Source: Blautia hydrogenotrophica DSM 10507 (GTDB taxonomy: Bacteria > Bacillota > Clostridia > Lachnospirales > Lachnospiraceae). From it: a stretch of 64,000 nucleotides of DNA. Of this stretch, positions 28,312 through 36,849 are shown piece by piece. The translations under genes were made by a program, and so were the position numbers. The stretch spans positions 2,728,001-2,792,000 of the forward strand of contig NZ_CP136423.1 in assembly GCF_034356035.1 (NCBI RefSeq), written 5' to 3'. Within the stretch, counting starts at the first letter, position 1. Each line of letters opens with the position of its first letter. The notes beneath the pieces were generated by a model that did not search any database, had not been told where the DNA came from, and saw nothing but the letters and a program-made list of their open reading frames with translations.

Positions 28312-29040
28312 TCACTCCTCCTTCTCATAGGTTCTGCATTGATATTGCCCTTTTTCCACATTTTCTTTGATTTCATGGTATCTGTCTTCATTGATCGGCA
28401 CGAAACGAATCCATTGACCGGCACTAAGAAGAAAGGGTTCTTCTCTCTGATAATCACACATTTTGACAGGAGTTGAACCGATGAGGTTCCATCCGCACGG
28501 CTGGTCAAAGGGCAGAATATTCGACAAATTCTCAGCAGCCACCACAGAACTACCTGGGACTTTCAGTCTCGGAGATTCTCTCCTCTTGAAATGAAACGTT
28601 CGCTCAAATCTGGCCGTATAAGGATGTCCCGGCGCGAATCCCAGCATATACACATAGTATTCACTTCCCGAGTGAATACGGATAAATTCATCTTCCGTAA
28701 TTCCTTCTAGCTTCGCACATTCCTCCAAGTCAATTCCCCACTGGCCTCCATACAAAATCGGAATCTCCGTCACATAGGCCTTCGGCATCTGAACAGCATC
28801 CATTTGCTCAATCCGCTCTTTTAAAGTTCCCACAAGCCCATCAAACAGAATGACATCTGGTCTGTAAATCACTAGCAGCGCCGCGTAAGTAGGAATTGTC
28901 TCAATCACTCCATTCACAGGATGTTCCTTCAGATTGTGATGAAGCATCCGCACTCTTTTATTCGTATCCAAGCTGATCTCTTTACCAAACTCGACCGTGA
29001 TTGCCATATCACCGGAAGGAAGAAACTGTATTTCCATCAT
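28312..29040 (-). CDS. pxpB: 5-oxoprolinase subunit B (KipI family)
   Basis: 242 aa, first gene of the operon. Motifs EIQFLPSGDMAITVEFG, HSGSEYYVYMLGFAPGHPY (the conserved GFxPGFPY-like element), PGSSVVAAENLSNILP and GWNLIGSTP. Forms a complex with PxpC. GGAGGTGAA is followed by ATGATG, so translation may start at 29040 or 29037. In Bacillus the homologue also inhibits the sporulation kinase KinA, but the operon here speaks for the metabolic role. Confidence 0.94.
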   Translation of the reverse strand: MMEIQFLPSGDMAITVEFGKEISLDTNKRVRMLHHNLKEHPVNGVIETIPTYAALLVIYRPDVILFDGLVGTLKERIEQMDAVQMPKAYVTEIPILYGGQWGIDLEECAKLEGITEDEFIRIHSGSEYYVYMLGFAPGHPYTARFERTFHFKRRESPRLKVPGSSVVAAENLSNILPFDQPCGWNLIGSTPVKMCDYQREEPFLLSAGQWIRFVPINEDRYHEIKENVEKGQYQCRTYEKEE

Positions 29041-29395
29041 TTCACCTCCTACGTATTTTCTCTAAAATATCCATCATTTCTTTTCGTTTTCTTAATGCAA
29101 TAATAGTATCACATAACTTTAATGTATAAAAATGAATTATTTGATTATAATATATAAATTTTTTTTATTTTTATCTCAAAAAATCGCCATTTTTCACACA
29201 ACGACTCTGAACGACAGAACAAAGTGGGCAAACCCACTTCAACTTCCCTATCCCCTCAATCTTGAGGGGCGCAGCTCACTTTGCGCGCCGAGCACAGCCG
29301 CCTGCGGCGGCTACCTCTTGTGCAAGTGCGCATCTACAACGGAGCGTTTCTATCATCGTAAGGGGTTTTCCTATGACATAAAAAAGGGCTAAGTC
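29041..29395. other. Intergenic region upstream of the pxp operon
   Basis: No gene. The 100 bp next to pxpB are very AT-rich and must hold its promoter; no convincing -35/-10 pair was seen. Two small hairpins follow, AAGTGGG-N4-CCCACTT (29222-29239) and CCCCTCAATCTTGAGGGG (29252-29269), then element copy A and the LysR terminator. Confidence 0.6.
29275..29378 (+). repeat. Terminator-associated intergenic element, copy A (hairpin module truncated)
   Basis: The first module (CTTTGCGCGCCGAGCACAGC, GCCGCCTGCGGC hairpin, TACCTCTTGTGCAAGTGCGC) matches copy B at about 85 percent over some 50 nt, as does GGAGCGTTT. The left arm of the long hairpin is missing; AAGGGGTTTTCCTATGACAT keeps the right arm. 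It abuts the T-run of the LysR terminator. Confidence 0.75.
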
Positions 29396-29412
29396 TTAAA
29401 CTTGCCCTTTCT
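29379..29412 (-). terminator. Terminator of the LysR gene
   Basis: On the minus strand AAAGGGC and GCCCTTT pair, extended by AAGT/ACTT, and TTTTTTAT follows. The hairpin includes the last codons and stop of the gene. Confidence 0.8.
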
Positions 29413-30361
29413 TCTCATCATTTTTCCATTTTTCAGATACCCCCATCCCTCGCAGCACCCAGATATCTCTGTACCTCTCTTTTAAATACTTCTGCAGCAT
29501 ATCGTCAAATATACCAATGCCTTCTTGCAGCGTTGCTCCTGTATATTTATGCTTGATCTCGTAGGTAAGTCGTTCCGGCGGTGGAGTCTCATTGGCAATC
29601 TCGCTAACATACAACTTATGATACTTCGCCAGTTCCCGGACTGTACTGGCCGGTGCGATCAGCCACAGACTGCCGTCCTCCCCTAAAATATTGCTGATTA
29701 GCATAAAAGTATCCACTTGAAGGCGTGAATGGGGAGACTGATTGATAAATTGGTCATGCCAGATCTGATAGTTGGTATCCCAACTAAAAAACAATTCCTT
29801 TCGCGGGTCCATCTCATCGGTGTGAATCCGCTCTTTGCGCAACGCATACTCTTCCCGCTGGACCAAATACATTTTCTCCCTCAATACGGGAGTCGCCACG
29901 ACATTTTTGTAATGAAGATGGTGATACACAAATCCGATGTCGATCTCATGCTTTTCCAGCAGGCCATACAGTTCCGAAGACTGATGTGTGCGCAGTCTTA
30001 AATTGATTTGATTTTTTTCCTTGAGGACCTGGGAATAAAACGGATACATCACCGTTGTGTTCAGCGTATCAATACACCCCACTGTCAGCAATATCTTCTC
30101 CTGACCGCTTTGAATCATCTGCATTTCTCTCCACAGAGTCATCCACCTTTGGGCTATGGATATAAATTCCTCCCCCTTCGGAGTCAGCTCGATCGTTTTA
30201 TGGCCCTTTTTTCTCACGATCAGTTTGGTATTCAGTTCATCTTCCAAAGCTTTCAGACGGTGACTGACCGTCGGCTGCGATAAAAACAGATTCTCCGATG
30301 TCTTCGTGATGTTTTTCGTCTGGACGATCATCAGGAAAGTCTCTATCTCAGAAAAATTCAA
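29396..30361 (-). CDS. LysR family transcriptional regulator
   Basis: 321 aa. N-terminal helix-turn-helix with NITKTSENLFLSQPTVSHRL (residues about 17-36), then a periplasmic-binding-like effector domain. It lies between the pxp operon and the divergent aminotransferase-aldolase genes and shares a promoter region with the latter. By the usual arrangement it should regulate the divergent genes and probably the pxp operon in response to a pathway intermediate. Confidence 0.92.
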   Translation of the reverse strand: MNFSEIETFLMIVQTKNITKTSENLFLSQPTVSHRLKALEDELNTKLIVRKKGHKTIELTPKGEEFISIAQRWMTLWREMQMIQSGQEKILLTVGCIDTLNTTVMYPFYSQVLKEKNQINLRLRTHQSSELYGLLEKHEIDIGFVYHHLHYKNVVATPVLREKMYLVQREEYALRKERIHTDEMDPRKELFFSWDTNYQIWHDQFINQSPHSRLQVDTFMLISNILGEDGSLWLIAPASTVRELAKYHKLYVSEIANETPPPERLTYEIKHKYTGATLQEGIGIFDDMLQKYLKERYRDIWVLRGMGVSEKWKNDEKKGQV

Positions 30362-30706
30362 TTTCTCTCCCCCTTCCTCATAATATTCATTTTTTTTATA
30401 TTATACAATAAAATTATTCATTTTCCAATCATTTTCGGCTATGATAAGATGATTTCAGGTAATTGTTCAGCCATGCGACTGATAAGAACAAAAATCCGGA
30501 ACAAGCTTGCTTGCAGAGAAGTTTGTCTCTTATCAGGTATATGGCGCTTAACCGTAAGCGAGGATTTCGCCGCATATGCGGCGATATAAGCTGCGCAGCA
30601 GCCAATCCAAGCTGTTATGGCTGAATAGTTACGATTTCAGTGACAAAACAGTTGCTGACTTTGAATGCTGAGAATACAAAGCTATACAAGGAATGGAGGT
30701 CTCTGT
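30362..30706. other. Divergent regulatory region lysR / aminotransferase
   Basis: No gene. AT-rich LysR-proximal part with ATTCATTTT twice (near 30386 and 30415), then the inverted-ended element at 30459-30632, then 75 bp before the aminotransferase with GGAGG 8 nt from the ATG. No strong promoter for the plus strand is visible outside the element. Confidence 0.6.
30459..30632. repeat. Palindromic intergenic element with inverted ends (second family)
   Basis: Ends GTAATTGTTCAGCCAT (30459-30474) and ATGGCTGAATAGTTAC (30617-30632) are inverted copies with a few mismatches. Inside, CTGATAAGA pairs with TCTTATCAG, and CGCCGCATATGCGGCG is a perfect 16-bp palindrome. Parts of the same end sequence recur at 58587-58610 and 39438-39453. 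Size, ends and lack of coding capacity resemble a MITE. Confidence 0.65.
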
Positions 30707-31882
30707 ATGAATACTTTTAACAATGCGATCGAAAGCCTAAAACCATCTGCTTCAATTAAATACATTGAAAAAGCCAAGATTATGAAAATGAACGGCGAAA
30801 ACGTAATCGGGCTCAGCGGCGGTGATCCAGACTTTCCAACTCCGAAAAAAATCTGTGACGCAGCCTATGATGGGATGGTAAACAAACATGACACCCACTA
30901 TACTCTGGGAGCTGGAATTCCAGAATTCCGCGAAAAAATTGCAAAAAAGCTCCGCGAAGAGAATCATATCAATTGTACAAAAGACAATATCCTGGTGACC
31001 CCTGGCGGCAAAATTGCCATCTACACCGCCGTCCGTTCACTGCTGAATCCGGGCGACGAGGTTCTTTGTCCTGAACCCAACTGGGTCTCCTATGAGCCGA
31101 TCATCTCTGCCTCCTACGGAGTACCTGTATCTCTGGGGCTTTCCTATGAGGACAACTACCGTATCAGTGAGAAGCTGTTAGAGGATGCCACTACGGAAAA
31201 AACTCGTCTAATCATCATCAATTATCCCTGTAACCCCACCGGTAAAATTCTCCATGAGGACGAAGCCCTGGAATTGGTCTCCTATCTCAAAAAGCACCCT
31301 GACGTGCTGATCTTATCTGATGAAATATACGAGAAGGTAATCTTTGATGGCAATAAACACATCAGCCTTGCCAGCTTTTCTGAAATCGCTGACCAGGTAA
31401 TCACCATCAACGGCTTTTCAAAATGTGCCGCCATGACCGGCTGGCGCCTGGGTTACGCCTGTGCCTCAGAAACCGTCCTAAAACACATGATTCAGCTTTG
31501 GCAGCACATGATGACCTGCACCAGCGGATTCATACAGGACGGAGGAATGACTGCTTTGGACTGCCATGAGGAAATGGCCGAGATGTGCCGTATCTACCAG
31601 CAGAGGCGAGATGCCTTTATCGACCGCCTCAACGAGATTCCCTGCGTCACCTGTGAAAAACCAGAGGGGACTTTCTACGCCTGGGTAAAATTCAATATCC
31701 CAAACATGTCCTCCTACGAGATCTGTGATTATCTGCTAGACAACGCCAAAGTCTCAGGAGTCCCAGGAGATGCCTATGGAAAAGGAGGCGCTAACTGCAT
31801 GAGATTTTCCTTTGCCAACTCTATGGAAGATCTGATGGAGGCTGCTGACAGAATCAAGAAAGCATTAGAAAAATTGAACTGA
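30707..31882 (+). CDS. Class I/II pyridoxal-phosphate aminotransferase
   Basis: 391 aa from ATG 30707 (GGAGGTCTCTGT upstream); the longer frame at 30665 has no ribosome binding site. Aspartate aminotransferase-like fold: LSGGDPDFPTPKK, NYPCNPTG, ILSDEIYEK and the PLP Lys239 in NGFSKCAAMTGWRLGY; the C-terminal Arg is in NCMRFSFANS. Transfers an amino group between an amino acid and a 2-oxoacid. Followed after 15 bp by an RraA-family aldolase, which suggests that its product is a 2-oxoacid cleaved by that enzyme. Confidence 0.93.
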   Translation: MNTFNNAIESLKPSASIKYIEKAKIMKMNGENVIGLSGGDPDFPTPKKICDAAYDGMVNKHDTHYTLGAGIPEFREKIAKKLREENHINCTKDNILVTPGGKIAIYTAVRSLLNPGDEVLCPEPNWVSYEPIISASYGVPVSLGLSYEDNYRISEKLLEDATTEKTRLIIINYPCNPTGKILHEDEALELVSYLKKHPDVLILSDEIYEKVIFDGNKHISLASFSEIADQVITINGFSKCAAMTGWRLGYACASETVLKHMIQLWQHMMTCTSGFIQDGGMTALDCHEEMAEMCRIYQQRRDAFIDRLNEIPCVTCEKPEGTFYAWVKFNIPNMSSYEICDYLLDNAKVSGVPGDAYGKGGANCMRFSFANSMEDLMEAADRIKKALEKLN

Positions 31883-31897
31883 GAGAGGAGAATTATC

Positions 31898-32578
31898 ATG
31901 GCAAATGTAGGATGCCGAATTTATACAAAAATTAACCGTCCCGAAAAATCTTTGATCGAGGGATTCCGTGGACTTCCTGTTGCAAACATCGACGACTGCA
32001 TGGGAAGAATCGCCTGCTGCGACAGTAGTCTGAAGGCTATGAACCACTCCCCCATGCTAGGAACTGCCTTCACAGTCCACTGTCCAGAGGGAGACAATCT
32101 GATGTTCCACAAAGCATTGGAATTGGCGCAGCCTGGAGATATCCTGGTAATCGCCGCCGGCGGCAGCATGCACCGGGCCCTTTGCGGTGAAATCATGAGC
32201 CACACAGCCATGAAAGCCGGGCTGAACGGCTTCGTCATCGACGGATGTATCCGTGATATCGACGAGATCTCCACCTTTGAGACCTTCCCGGTTTATGCAA
32301 AAGGTGTCACCCCCAACGGGCCGTACAAAAACGGACCTGGCGAAATTAACGTGCCAGTCTCTGTCTGTGGCCAGGTAATCAGACCTGGAGATATCTTAAT
32401 CGGAGATCAGGATGGTCTTCTGGTTGTCAAACCAGAAGAAGCCGCCGAACTTCAAGAAAAAGCAAAAGCAGTTTTCGACATGGAAACCCAGCAGAAAGCA
32501 GACATCGAGAGTGGAAAAGGCCTGTCTAAGCCTTGGCTGGACGCAAAATTAAAAGAACTAAATTGTGAAATCTTCTAG
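31898..32578 (+). CDS. RraA-family aldolase/decarboxylase
   Basis: 226 aa. Family members are 4-hydroxy-4-methyl-2-oxoglutarate/4-carboxy-4-hydroxy-2-oxoadipate aldolases that also decarboxylate oxaloacetate; RraA itself has lost this. Conserved elements: IDDCMGR, GDILVIAAGGSMHRALCGEI (substrate/metal pocket) and GCIRDIDEI with the catalytic Arg-Asp. The catalytic motif is intact, so enzyme activity is likely rather than RNase E inhibition. Second gene of the aminotransferase operon. Confidence 0.88.
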   Translation: MANVGCRIYTKINRPEKSLIEGFRGLPVANIDDCMGRIACCDSSLKAMNHSPMLGTAFTVHCPEGDNLMFHKALELAQPGDILVIAAGGSMHRALCGEIMSHTAMKAGLNGFVIDGCIRDIDEISTFETFPVYAKGVTPNGPYKNGPGEINVPVSVCGQVIRPGDILIGDQDGLLVVKPEEAAELQEKAKAVFDMETQQKADIESGKGLSKPWLDAKLKELNCEIF

Positions 32579-32603
32579 TCACGACTAGATTTCTTCCTAT
32601 GAA

Positions 32604-32639
32604 ATAGATATGGCTGCCAGTGCAGCCATATCTATTTTT
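32604..32639 (+). terminator. Terminator of the aminotransferase-aldolase operon
   Basis: ATAGATATGGCTGC and GCAGCCATATCTAT form a 14-bp stem with a CAGT loop, followed by TTTTC, 26 nt past the stop codon. Confidence 0.93.
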
Positions 32640-32640
32640 C

Positions 32641-32735
32641 TTATATAATAGAAAAGATCTTATCACACTAATGTACAAAAGTTCTTTCTTATTATATAAA
32701 CACTCCGCTATGGATGCGCACATTGCAACATCAAA
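32641..32735 (-). repeat. Terminator-associated intergenic element, copy C
   Basis: Read on the minus strand it aligns with copy B: TGTGCGCATCC, TAGCGGAGTGTTT, then a long hairpin (32641-32699) with outer arms TTATATAATA and TATTATATAA. The outer arms differ from copy B but still pair. The right end directly follows the T-run of the terminator at 32604-32639. Confidence 0.8.
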
Positions 32736-32771
32736 CAGCCCCGGCGTCTTCTTGAAGGAACGCCGGGGCTG
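32736..32771 (-). terminator. Terminator of clpB-DUF4250
   Basis: CAGCCCCGGCG and CGCCGGGGCTG form an 11-bp stem; TTTGATG follows on the minus strand. 14 nt past the stop of the microprotein gene. Confidence 0.88.
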
Positions 32772-32784
32772 CCCATCTTTTTCT

Positions 32785-32958
32785 TCAGATAAATTGGTTC
32801 TGCTCTTCACTATAGTGATAATCAATCTGTTCCATTTTCTTCAGCAAATCTTCTTTTTGAATCCCTCGGCATGAACAGAGTGCCTCTAGAGATTCATAGT
32901 AATCTCGAAGCTGCGTGTTTACATAACTCAACAGCATCACTGGGTCCCTTGGAATCAT
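32785..32958 (-). CDS. DUF4250 domain microprotein
   Basis: 57 aa: starts [20 protein letters not shown], then [20 protein letters not shown], and ends EEQNQFI. The [14 protein letters not shown] core and the Y.Y...QN.F end match the DUF4250 family of small clostridial proteins of unknown function. ATG overlaps the clpB stop by 4 bp (ATGA), so it is translated by coupling from the CIRCE-controlled transcript. A role in the heat-shock response is inference from position only. Confidence 0.88.
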   Translation of the reverse strand: MIPRDPVMLLSYVNTQLRDYYESLEALCSCRGIQKEDLLKKMEQIDYHYSEEQNQFI

Positions 32959-35549
32959 CTCGTACCTTCCTTTATTCTAGTGATAAACTGGTCATTTTCC
33001 ACATCCAGCACAATTACATCACCTGCGTGCACATTTCCACCTAAGATGCATTTTGCCGCCAAAGTTTCCACATGCTTTTGCAGATAACGTTTCAAAGGAC
33101 GCGCACCATACACCGGATCATAGCCATGATCTACCACATAAGCCTTCGCTTTATCGGTAAGCTCCAGTGCCAGCTCCTGGTCCGCTAGACGGCAGCTCAG
33201 ATCTTTGACCATCAGATCTACAATACGTCCAATATTTTCTTTTGTCAACGGTTTAAAAAGGATAATCTCATCCAGACGATTTAGAAACTCCGGACGAAAA
33301 TGTCCTCTTAACTCTCCCATCACCAGTTTTTCACAGTCCGAACTGATCTCTCCATCTTCCTGAATACCTTCTAGCAAATAAGTCGATCCGATATTCGATG
33401 TCATAATCAGGATCGTATTCTTAAAATCCACGGTCCTTCCCTGGGAATCTGTAATGCGCCCATCATCCAACACTTGCAAAAGCACGTTAAACACATCTGG
33501 ATGAGCCTTTTCAATCTCGTCAAAGAGAACAACACTGTAAGGCTTCCGACGCACAGCCTCCGTCAACTGACCACCCTCCTCGTACCCTACATATCCGGGA
33601 GGAGCTCCTATCAGCCGGGAGACAGAATATTTCTCCATGTACTCACTCATATCAATGCGAACGATATTATTCTCGTCGTCAAACAAAGTTTCTGCAAGCG
33701 TCTTCGCAAGCTCCGTCTTGCCGACTCCGGTTGGACCCAGAAACAGAAAAGAACCGATGGGCTTCGTAGGGTCTTTGATGCCAGCCTTAGATCTCAAAAT
33801 CGCGTCGGTCACTCTCCTGACACCTTCATCCTGTCCGACCACTCTCTTGTGAAGCTGAGCTTCCAGGCCCAGAATTTTCGTCCGCTCTCCCTCTGTCAGT
33901 TTTGCCACTGGAATCCCTGTCCAGCGGGAGATAATACGCGCGATCTCATCGTCTGTCACACTTTCATGAACCAAGCTTAGATCTGTATTTTTGATCTTCT
34001 GCTCCTCAATCTCCAAAGTTTTCTGTAATCTCGGCAGCTCCCCATACTGCAATTCCGCCATTTTCTCCAGGTCATAGCTTTGCTCTGCTTGCTTAATCTG
34101 TTTGTTCAGATCTTCAATCTGCTCTCTCAGCTTCTGGAGCTTTTCCACAGAATGCTTTTCATTATCCCACTGAGCTTTTCTTCCATTGAACTCATCCCTT
34201 CGCTCAGCCAGCTCCCTTTGAAGGTTCTCCAAACGCTCTTTGCTCAGACTGTCCGTCTCCTTTTTCAGCGCAGCCTCCTCGATTTCCAGTTGCATGATCT
34301 TCCGGCGCATCTCATCTAGCTCTGTCGGCATAGAATCCAGCTCCGTCTTAATCAAGGCGCAAGCTTCATCCACCAAGTCGATAGCCTTATCCGGTAGAAA
34401 ACGGTCTGTGATATACCTCTGGGACAACGTAGCTGCCGCCACCAATGCCCCATCGGTAATCTTTACACCGTGATACACCTCATAGCGCTCTTTCAGACCT
34501 CTTAAAATCGAGATCGTATCTTCCACACTCGGCTCATCCACCAGAACAGGCTGAAATCTTCTCTCCAAAGCCGCGTCTTTCTCGATGTACTGGCGGTACT
34601 CATCCAGCGTAGTGGCACCGATACAGTGTAGTTCTCCTCGCGCCAGCATCGGCTTTAACATATTTCCCGCATCCATGGCCCCTTCTGTCTTTCCTGCTCC
34701 TACAATCAGATGAAGTTCATCAATAAATAGAATAATCTGCCCTTCACTCTTTCTTACTTCTTCCAAAACGGCTTTCAACCGTTCTTCAAATTCTCCCCGG
34801 TATTTGGCTCCAGCCACCAGAGCTCCCATGTCCAGGGCAAAAATCTTTTTGTCCTTCAGCCCTTCTGGCACGTCTCCCCGTACAATACGCTGGGCGAGTC
34901 CTTCTACCGCCGCTGTTTTTCCCACTCCAGGCTCACCGATTAAAACCGGGTTATTCTTCGTCTTCCTAGAAAGAATCCGAATTACGTTGCGAATCTCCGC
35001 GTCCCTGCCAATCACCGGGTCTAGCTTCTGTTCCCGGGCTTTCTCCACCAAATCCTGACCATACTTATTCAACGTGTCATAGGTAGCTTCTGGATTATCG
35101 GTAGTGACCTGCTGGTTGCCCCTTACCGTGCTGAGAGCCTGCAAAAAACGCTCCCTCGTAATCCCGTATTCTTTGAATATTTTTTTAATCCCTGTATTGG
35201 GATACTTCAGCAATGCCAAGAAAAGGTGCTCCACGGAAACATAGGAATCCCCCATAGCCTTTGCCTCATCCTCAGCGCTTACCAATACTTTGTTCAAATC
35301 CTGCCCAATGTACAGCTGTCCACCCGACACCTTGGTTCTAGCATTCAATGCATTGTCCACGGTATTCAGAAAATGCTCTTTTTGTATCTCCATCTTTTCA
35401 ATCAGCTTTAGAATCAAGCTATCCTCCTGATGAAGAAGGTTATACAGCAGATGTTCCTGTTCCACCTCCTGATTTCCAAATTCATAGGCGGTCTTCTCTA
35501 AATTTTGCACTGCCTGAAGAGATTTCTGTGTGAATTTACTGATATTCAT
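32955..35549 (-). CDS. clpB: ATP-dependent chaperone ClpB (disaggregase)
   Basis: 864 aa, full length. Hexameric AAA+ protein that pulls polypeptides out of aggregates together with DnaK. N-terminal Clp repeat domain; first ATPase GEPGVGKT near 202-209 with Walker [10 protein letters not shown]; a coiled-coil middle domain about 400-530 ([18 protein letters not shown] and following); second ATPase GPTGVGKT near 607 with [13 protein letters not shown]. The middle domain separates it from ClpC/ClpA. Controlled by a CIRCE element at its promoter. Confidence 0.97.
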   Translation of the reverse strand: MNISKFTQKSLQAVQNLEKTAYEFGNQEVEQEHLLYNLLHQEDSLILKLIEKMEIQKEHFLNTVDNALNARTKVSGGQLYIGQDLNKVLVSAEDEAKAMGDSYVSVEHLFLALLKYPNTGIKKIFKEYGITRERFLQALSTVRGNQQVTTDNPEATYDTLNKYGQDLVEKAREQKLDPVIGRDAEIRNVIRILSRKTKNNPVLIGEPGVGKTAAVEGLAQRIVRGDVPEGLKDKKIFALDMGALVAGAKYRGEFEERLKAVLEEVRKSEGQIILFIDELHLIVGAGKTEGAMDAGNMLKPMLARGELHCIGATTLDEYRQYIEKDAALERRFQPVLVDEPSVEDTISILRGLKERYEVYHGVKITDGALVAAATLSQRYITDRFLPDKAIDLVDEACALIKTELDSMPTELDEMRRKIMQLEIEEAALKKETDSLSKERLENLQRELAERRDEFNGRKAQWDNEKHSVEKLQKLREQIEDLNKQIKQAEQSYDLEKMAELQYGELPRLQKTLEIEEQKIKNTDLSLVHESVTDDEIARIISRWTGIPVAKLTEGERTKILGLEAQLHKRVVGQDEGVRRVTDAILRSKAGIKDPTKPIGSFLFLGPTGVGKTELAKTLAETLFDDENNIVRIDMSEYMEKYSVSRLIGAPPGYVGYEEGGQLTEAVRRKPYSVVLFDEIEKAHPDVFNVLLQVLDDGRITDSQGRTVDFKNTILIMTSNIGSTYLLEGIQEDGEISSDCEKLVMGELRGHFRPEFLNRLDEIILFKPLTKENIGRIVDLMVKDLSCRLADQELALELTDKAKAYVVDHGYDPVYGARPLKRYLQKHVETLAAKCILGGNVHAGDVIVLDVENDQFITRIKEGTR

Positions 35550-35611
35550 ACAAATCGCCTCCTAATCTATCCTCAAATACAATATCAGAATTCTCCTTTT
35601 GTTCTATTGAG

Positions 35612-35654
35612 ACTATAACACCTTTTGTTAGCACTGTCAATAGATGAGTGCTAA
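35612..35654 (-). promoter_or_regulatory. clpB promoter overlapped by a CIRCE (HrcA) operator
   Basis: TTAGCACTG-N9-GAGTGCTAA (35628-35654) matches CIRCE with one mismatch. On the minus strand TTGACA (35635-35640) lies inside it, and TATAGT (35612-35617) follows at 17 bp. HrcA bound here would cover the -35, giving heat-inducible expression. Confidence 0.93.
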
Positions 35655-35664
35655 TTCTTTTATT

Positions 35665-36168
35665 TCAGACACCTGCTTGCTGAGATATAGAATCTGTCAT
35701 CAATTCCCGACACAGAGAATCGAAGACTTCTGTCGGAACCTCATCCTCCGTATACAAACTATAAGAATTGTCTTCATACTGCCAAAGCGCTAGTTGCCCA
35801 CCCTGTACATCTGTCTGTACTGTGGCCTCCTGGTCTTTATTCCCCTGAACTGTCCGACTCTGGTCTTCTTCCAGCTTAGCAGTTTCTCCTTCCAAATCCT
35901 CCGTCTTGTTTGAAGAACGATAGCTGTATTCTGCGTCATTGAACACAAAAATTATCTCTGCGATTTTCTTATCAACGATATAATACTTGCTGTCCTGCGC
36001 TCCTGCCGGCACTTCAATATACGCGCCAACTTCCCGGAAGGCTTGATTACCCTCCACTTCTTTCATAGGATTTGACACTTCTTTAATTTCTTCCTGTTTC
36101 TTAGTACATCCTGCTAAAGTTCCTAGCAAAAAAATGAAAATAAATGTTAACTGTAAAATTTTCCTCAT
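35665..36168 (-). CDS. Small lipoprotein of unknown function
   Basis: 167 aa from ATG 36168; the frame runs to 36309, but the first 47 codons have no signal or ribosome binding site, whereas ATG 36168 starts a lipoprotein signal peptide (FIFIFLLGTLAGC, lipobox LAGC). A weak AAAGG precedes it. The mature part contains EVGAYIEVPAGAQDSKYYIVD and IAEIIFVFNDAEYSYRSS, then an acidic region and ALWQYEDNSYSLYTED. This resembles the DUF4367-like surface domains of Lachnospiraceae lipoproteins, but no family is certain. Confidence 0.7.
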   Translation of the reverse strand: MRKILQLTFIFIFLLGTLAGCTKKQEEIKEVSNPMKEVEGNQAFREVGAYIEVPAGAQDSKYYIVDKKIAEIIFVFNDAEYSYRSSNKTEDLEGETAKLEEDQSRTVQGNKDQEATVQTDVQGGQLALWQYEDNSYSLYTEDEVPTEVFDSLCRELMTDSISQQAGV

Positions 36169-36410
36169 ATCTTTTCTGCCTTTCTTTTTTTCTAAGCCAA
36201 ACGCTCGTTTTCTCCATTCTTCCGTATTATTTTTCTCCATAACTGACGTTTTAGCTCTTTCTTCCCAATCATATAATATTTCTCCGTCTTTTTCCAGGCC
36301 AAATCCCACAGATTAGTTCCCCGCCATTTTAAGGAAGTGACACCTACTTTACTCGCTGTCACTACACCGACATACAATGAAAGGCCTCGCGGGAATATCC
36401 TCAGCCATAC

Positions 36411-36455
36411 GAAAAAATGCCGTCCTCACAGCATACTCTTGCTGTGAAGACGACA
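36411..36455 (-). terminator. Terminator of the HMA protein gene
   Basis: GTCGTCTTCACAGCA and TGCTGTGAGGACGGC pair (15 positions, one or two wobble pairs), and ATTTTTT follows on the minus strand. Confidence 0.92.
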
Positions 36456-36472
36456 CCTGTAATCGAGCAACT

Positions 36473-36826
36473 TTAAGCTACCACTTTATATCCTGCATGT
36501 TCCACTGCTTTTTTGATCTCCTCGTCTGAGACCTGCCGCTCCATCTTAAGCTGAGCATTTTTTCTTTTATAACTGACCTTCGCCGACAGGCCTTCAATCT
36601 CATTCAAAGCCTCCGTCACCCGATTCTGGCAATTAACACAGCGCATTCCCTCGATACGAATCTCCTTTTGGTTCACAATCTGCCCTGTCAGCTTCTTCTT
36701 TTTCGGTTTAACCGTGCTTTCCCCTCCACAGCAGCTTCCTTCCCCTCGAAGATGTTTGAAAGAACCTCTTAGCCCTGCCAAAATTACCACGGCCAACACA
36801 ACCACAATGACAATATTGGTAAACAT
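36473..36826 (-). CDS. Membrane-anchored heavy-metal-associated (HMA) domain protein
   Basis: 117 aa. One membrane helix at residues 3-19 (TNIVIVVVLAVVILAGL), then a Cys-rich segment GEGSCCGGES like that of small FeoB-associated membrane proteins. After a Lys-rich linker comes a complete CopZ-like HMA domain (about 52-117) whose metal site is GMRCVNC. CopZ is normally soluble; the anchored form would hold or deliver Cu or another soft metal at the inner face of the membrane. Metal identity unknown; no P-type ATPase gene is next to it. Confidence 0.85.
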   Translation of the reverse strand: MFTNIVIVVVLAVVILAGLRGSFKHLRGEGSCCGGESTVKPKKKKLTGQIVNQKEIRIEGMRCVNCQNRVTEALNEIEGLSAKVSYKRKNAQLKMERQVSDEEIKKAVEHAGYKVVA

Positions 36827-36849
36827 CTCATCTCCCTCCCTTCTTATGT

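Noticed and set aside
36192..36377. 61-codon minus-strand frame between lipoprotein and HMA genes
   Set aside because: No ribosome binding site or family match; the neighbouring frame with the lipoprotein signal is the real gene.
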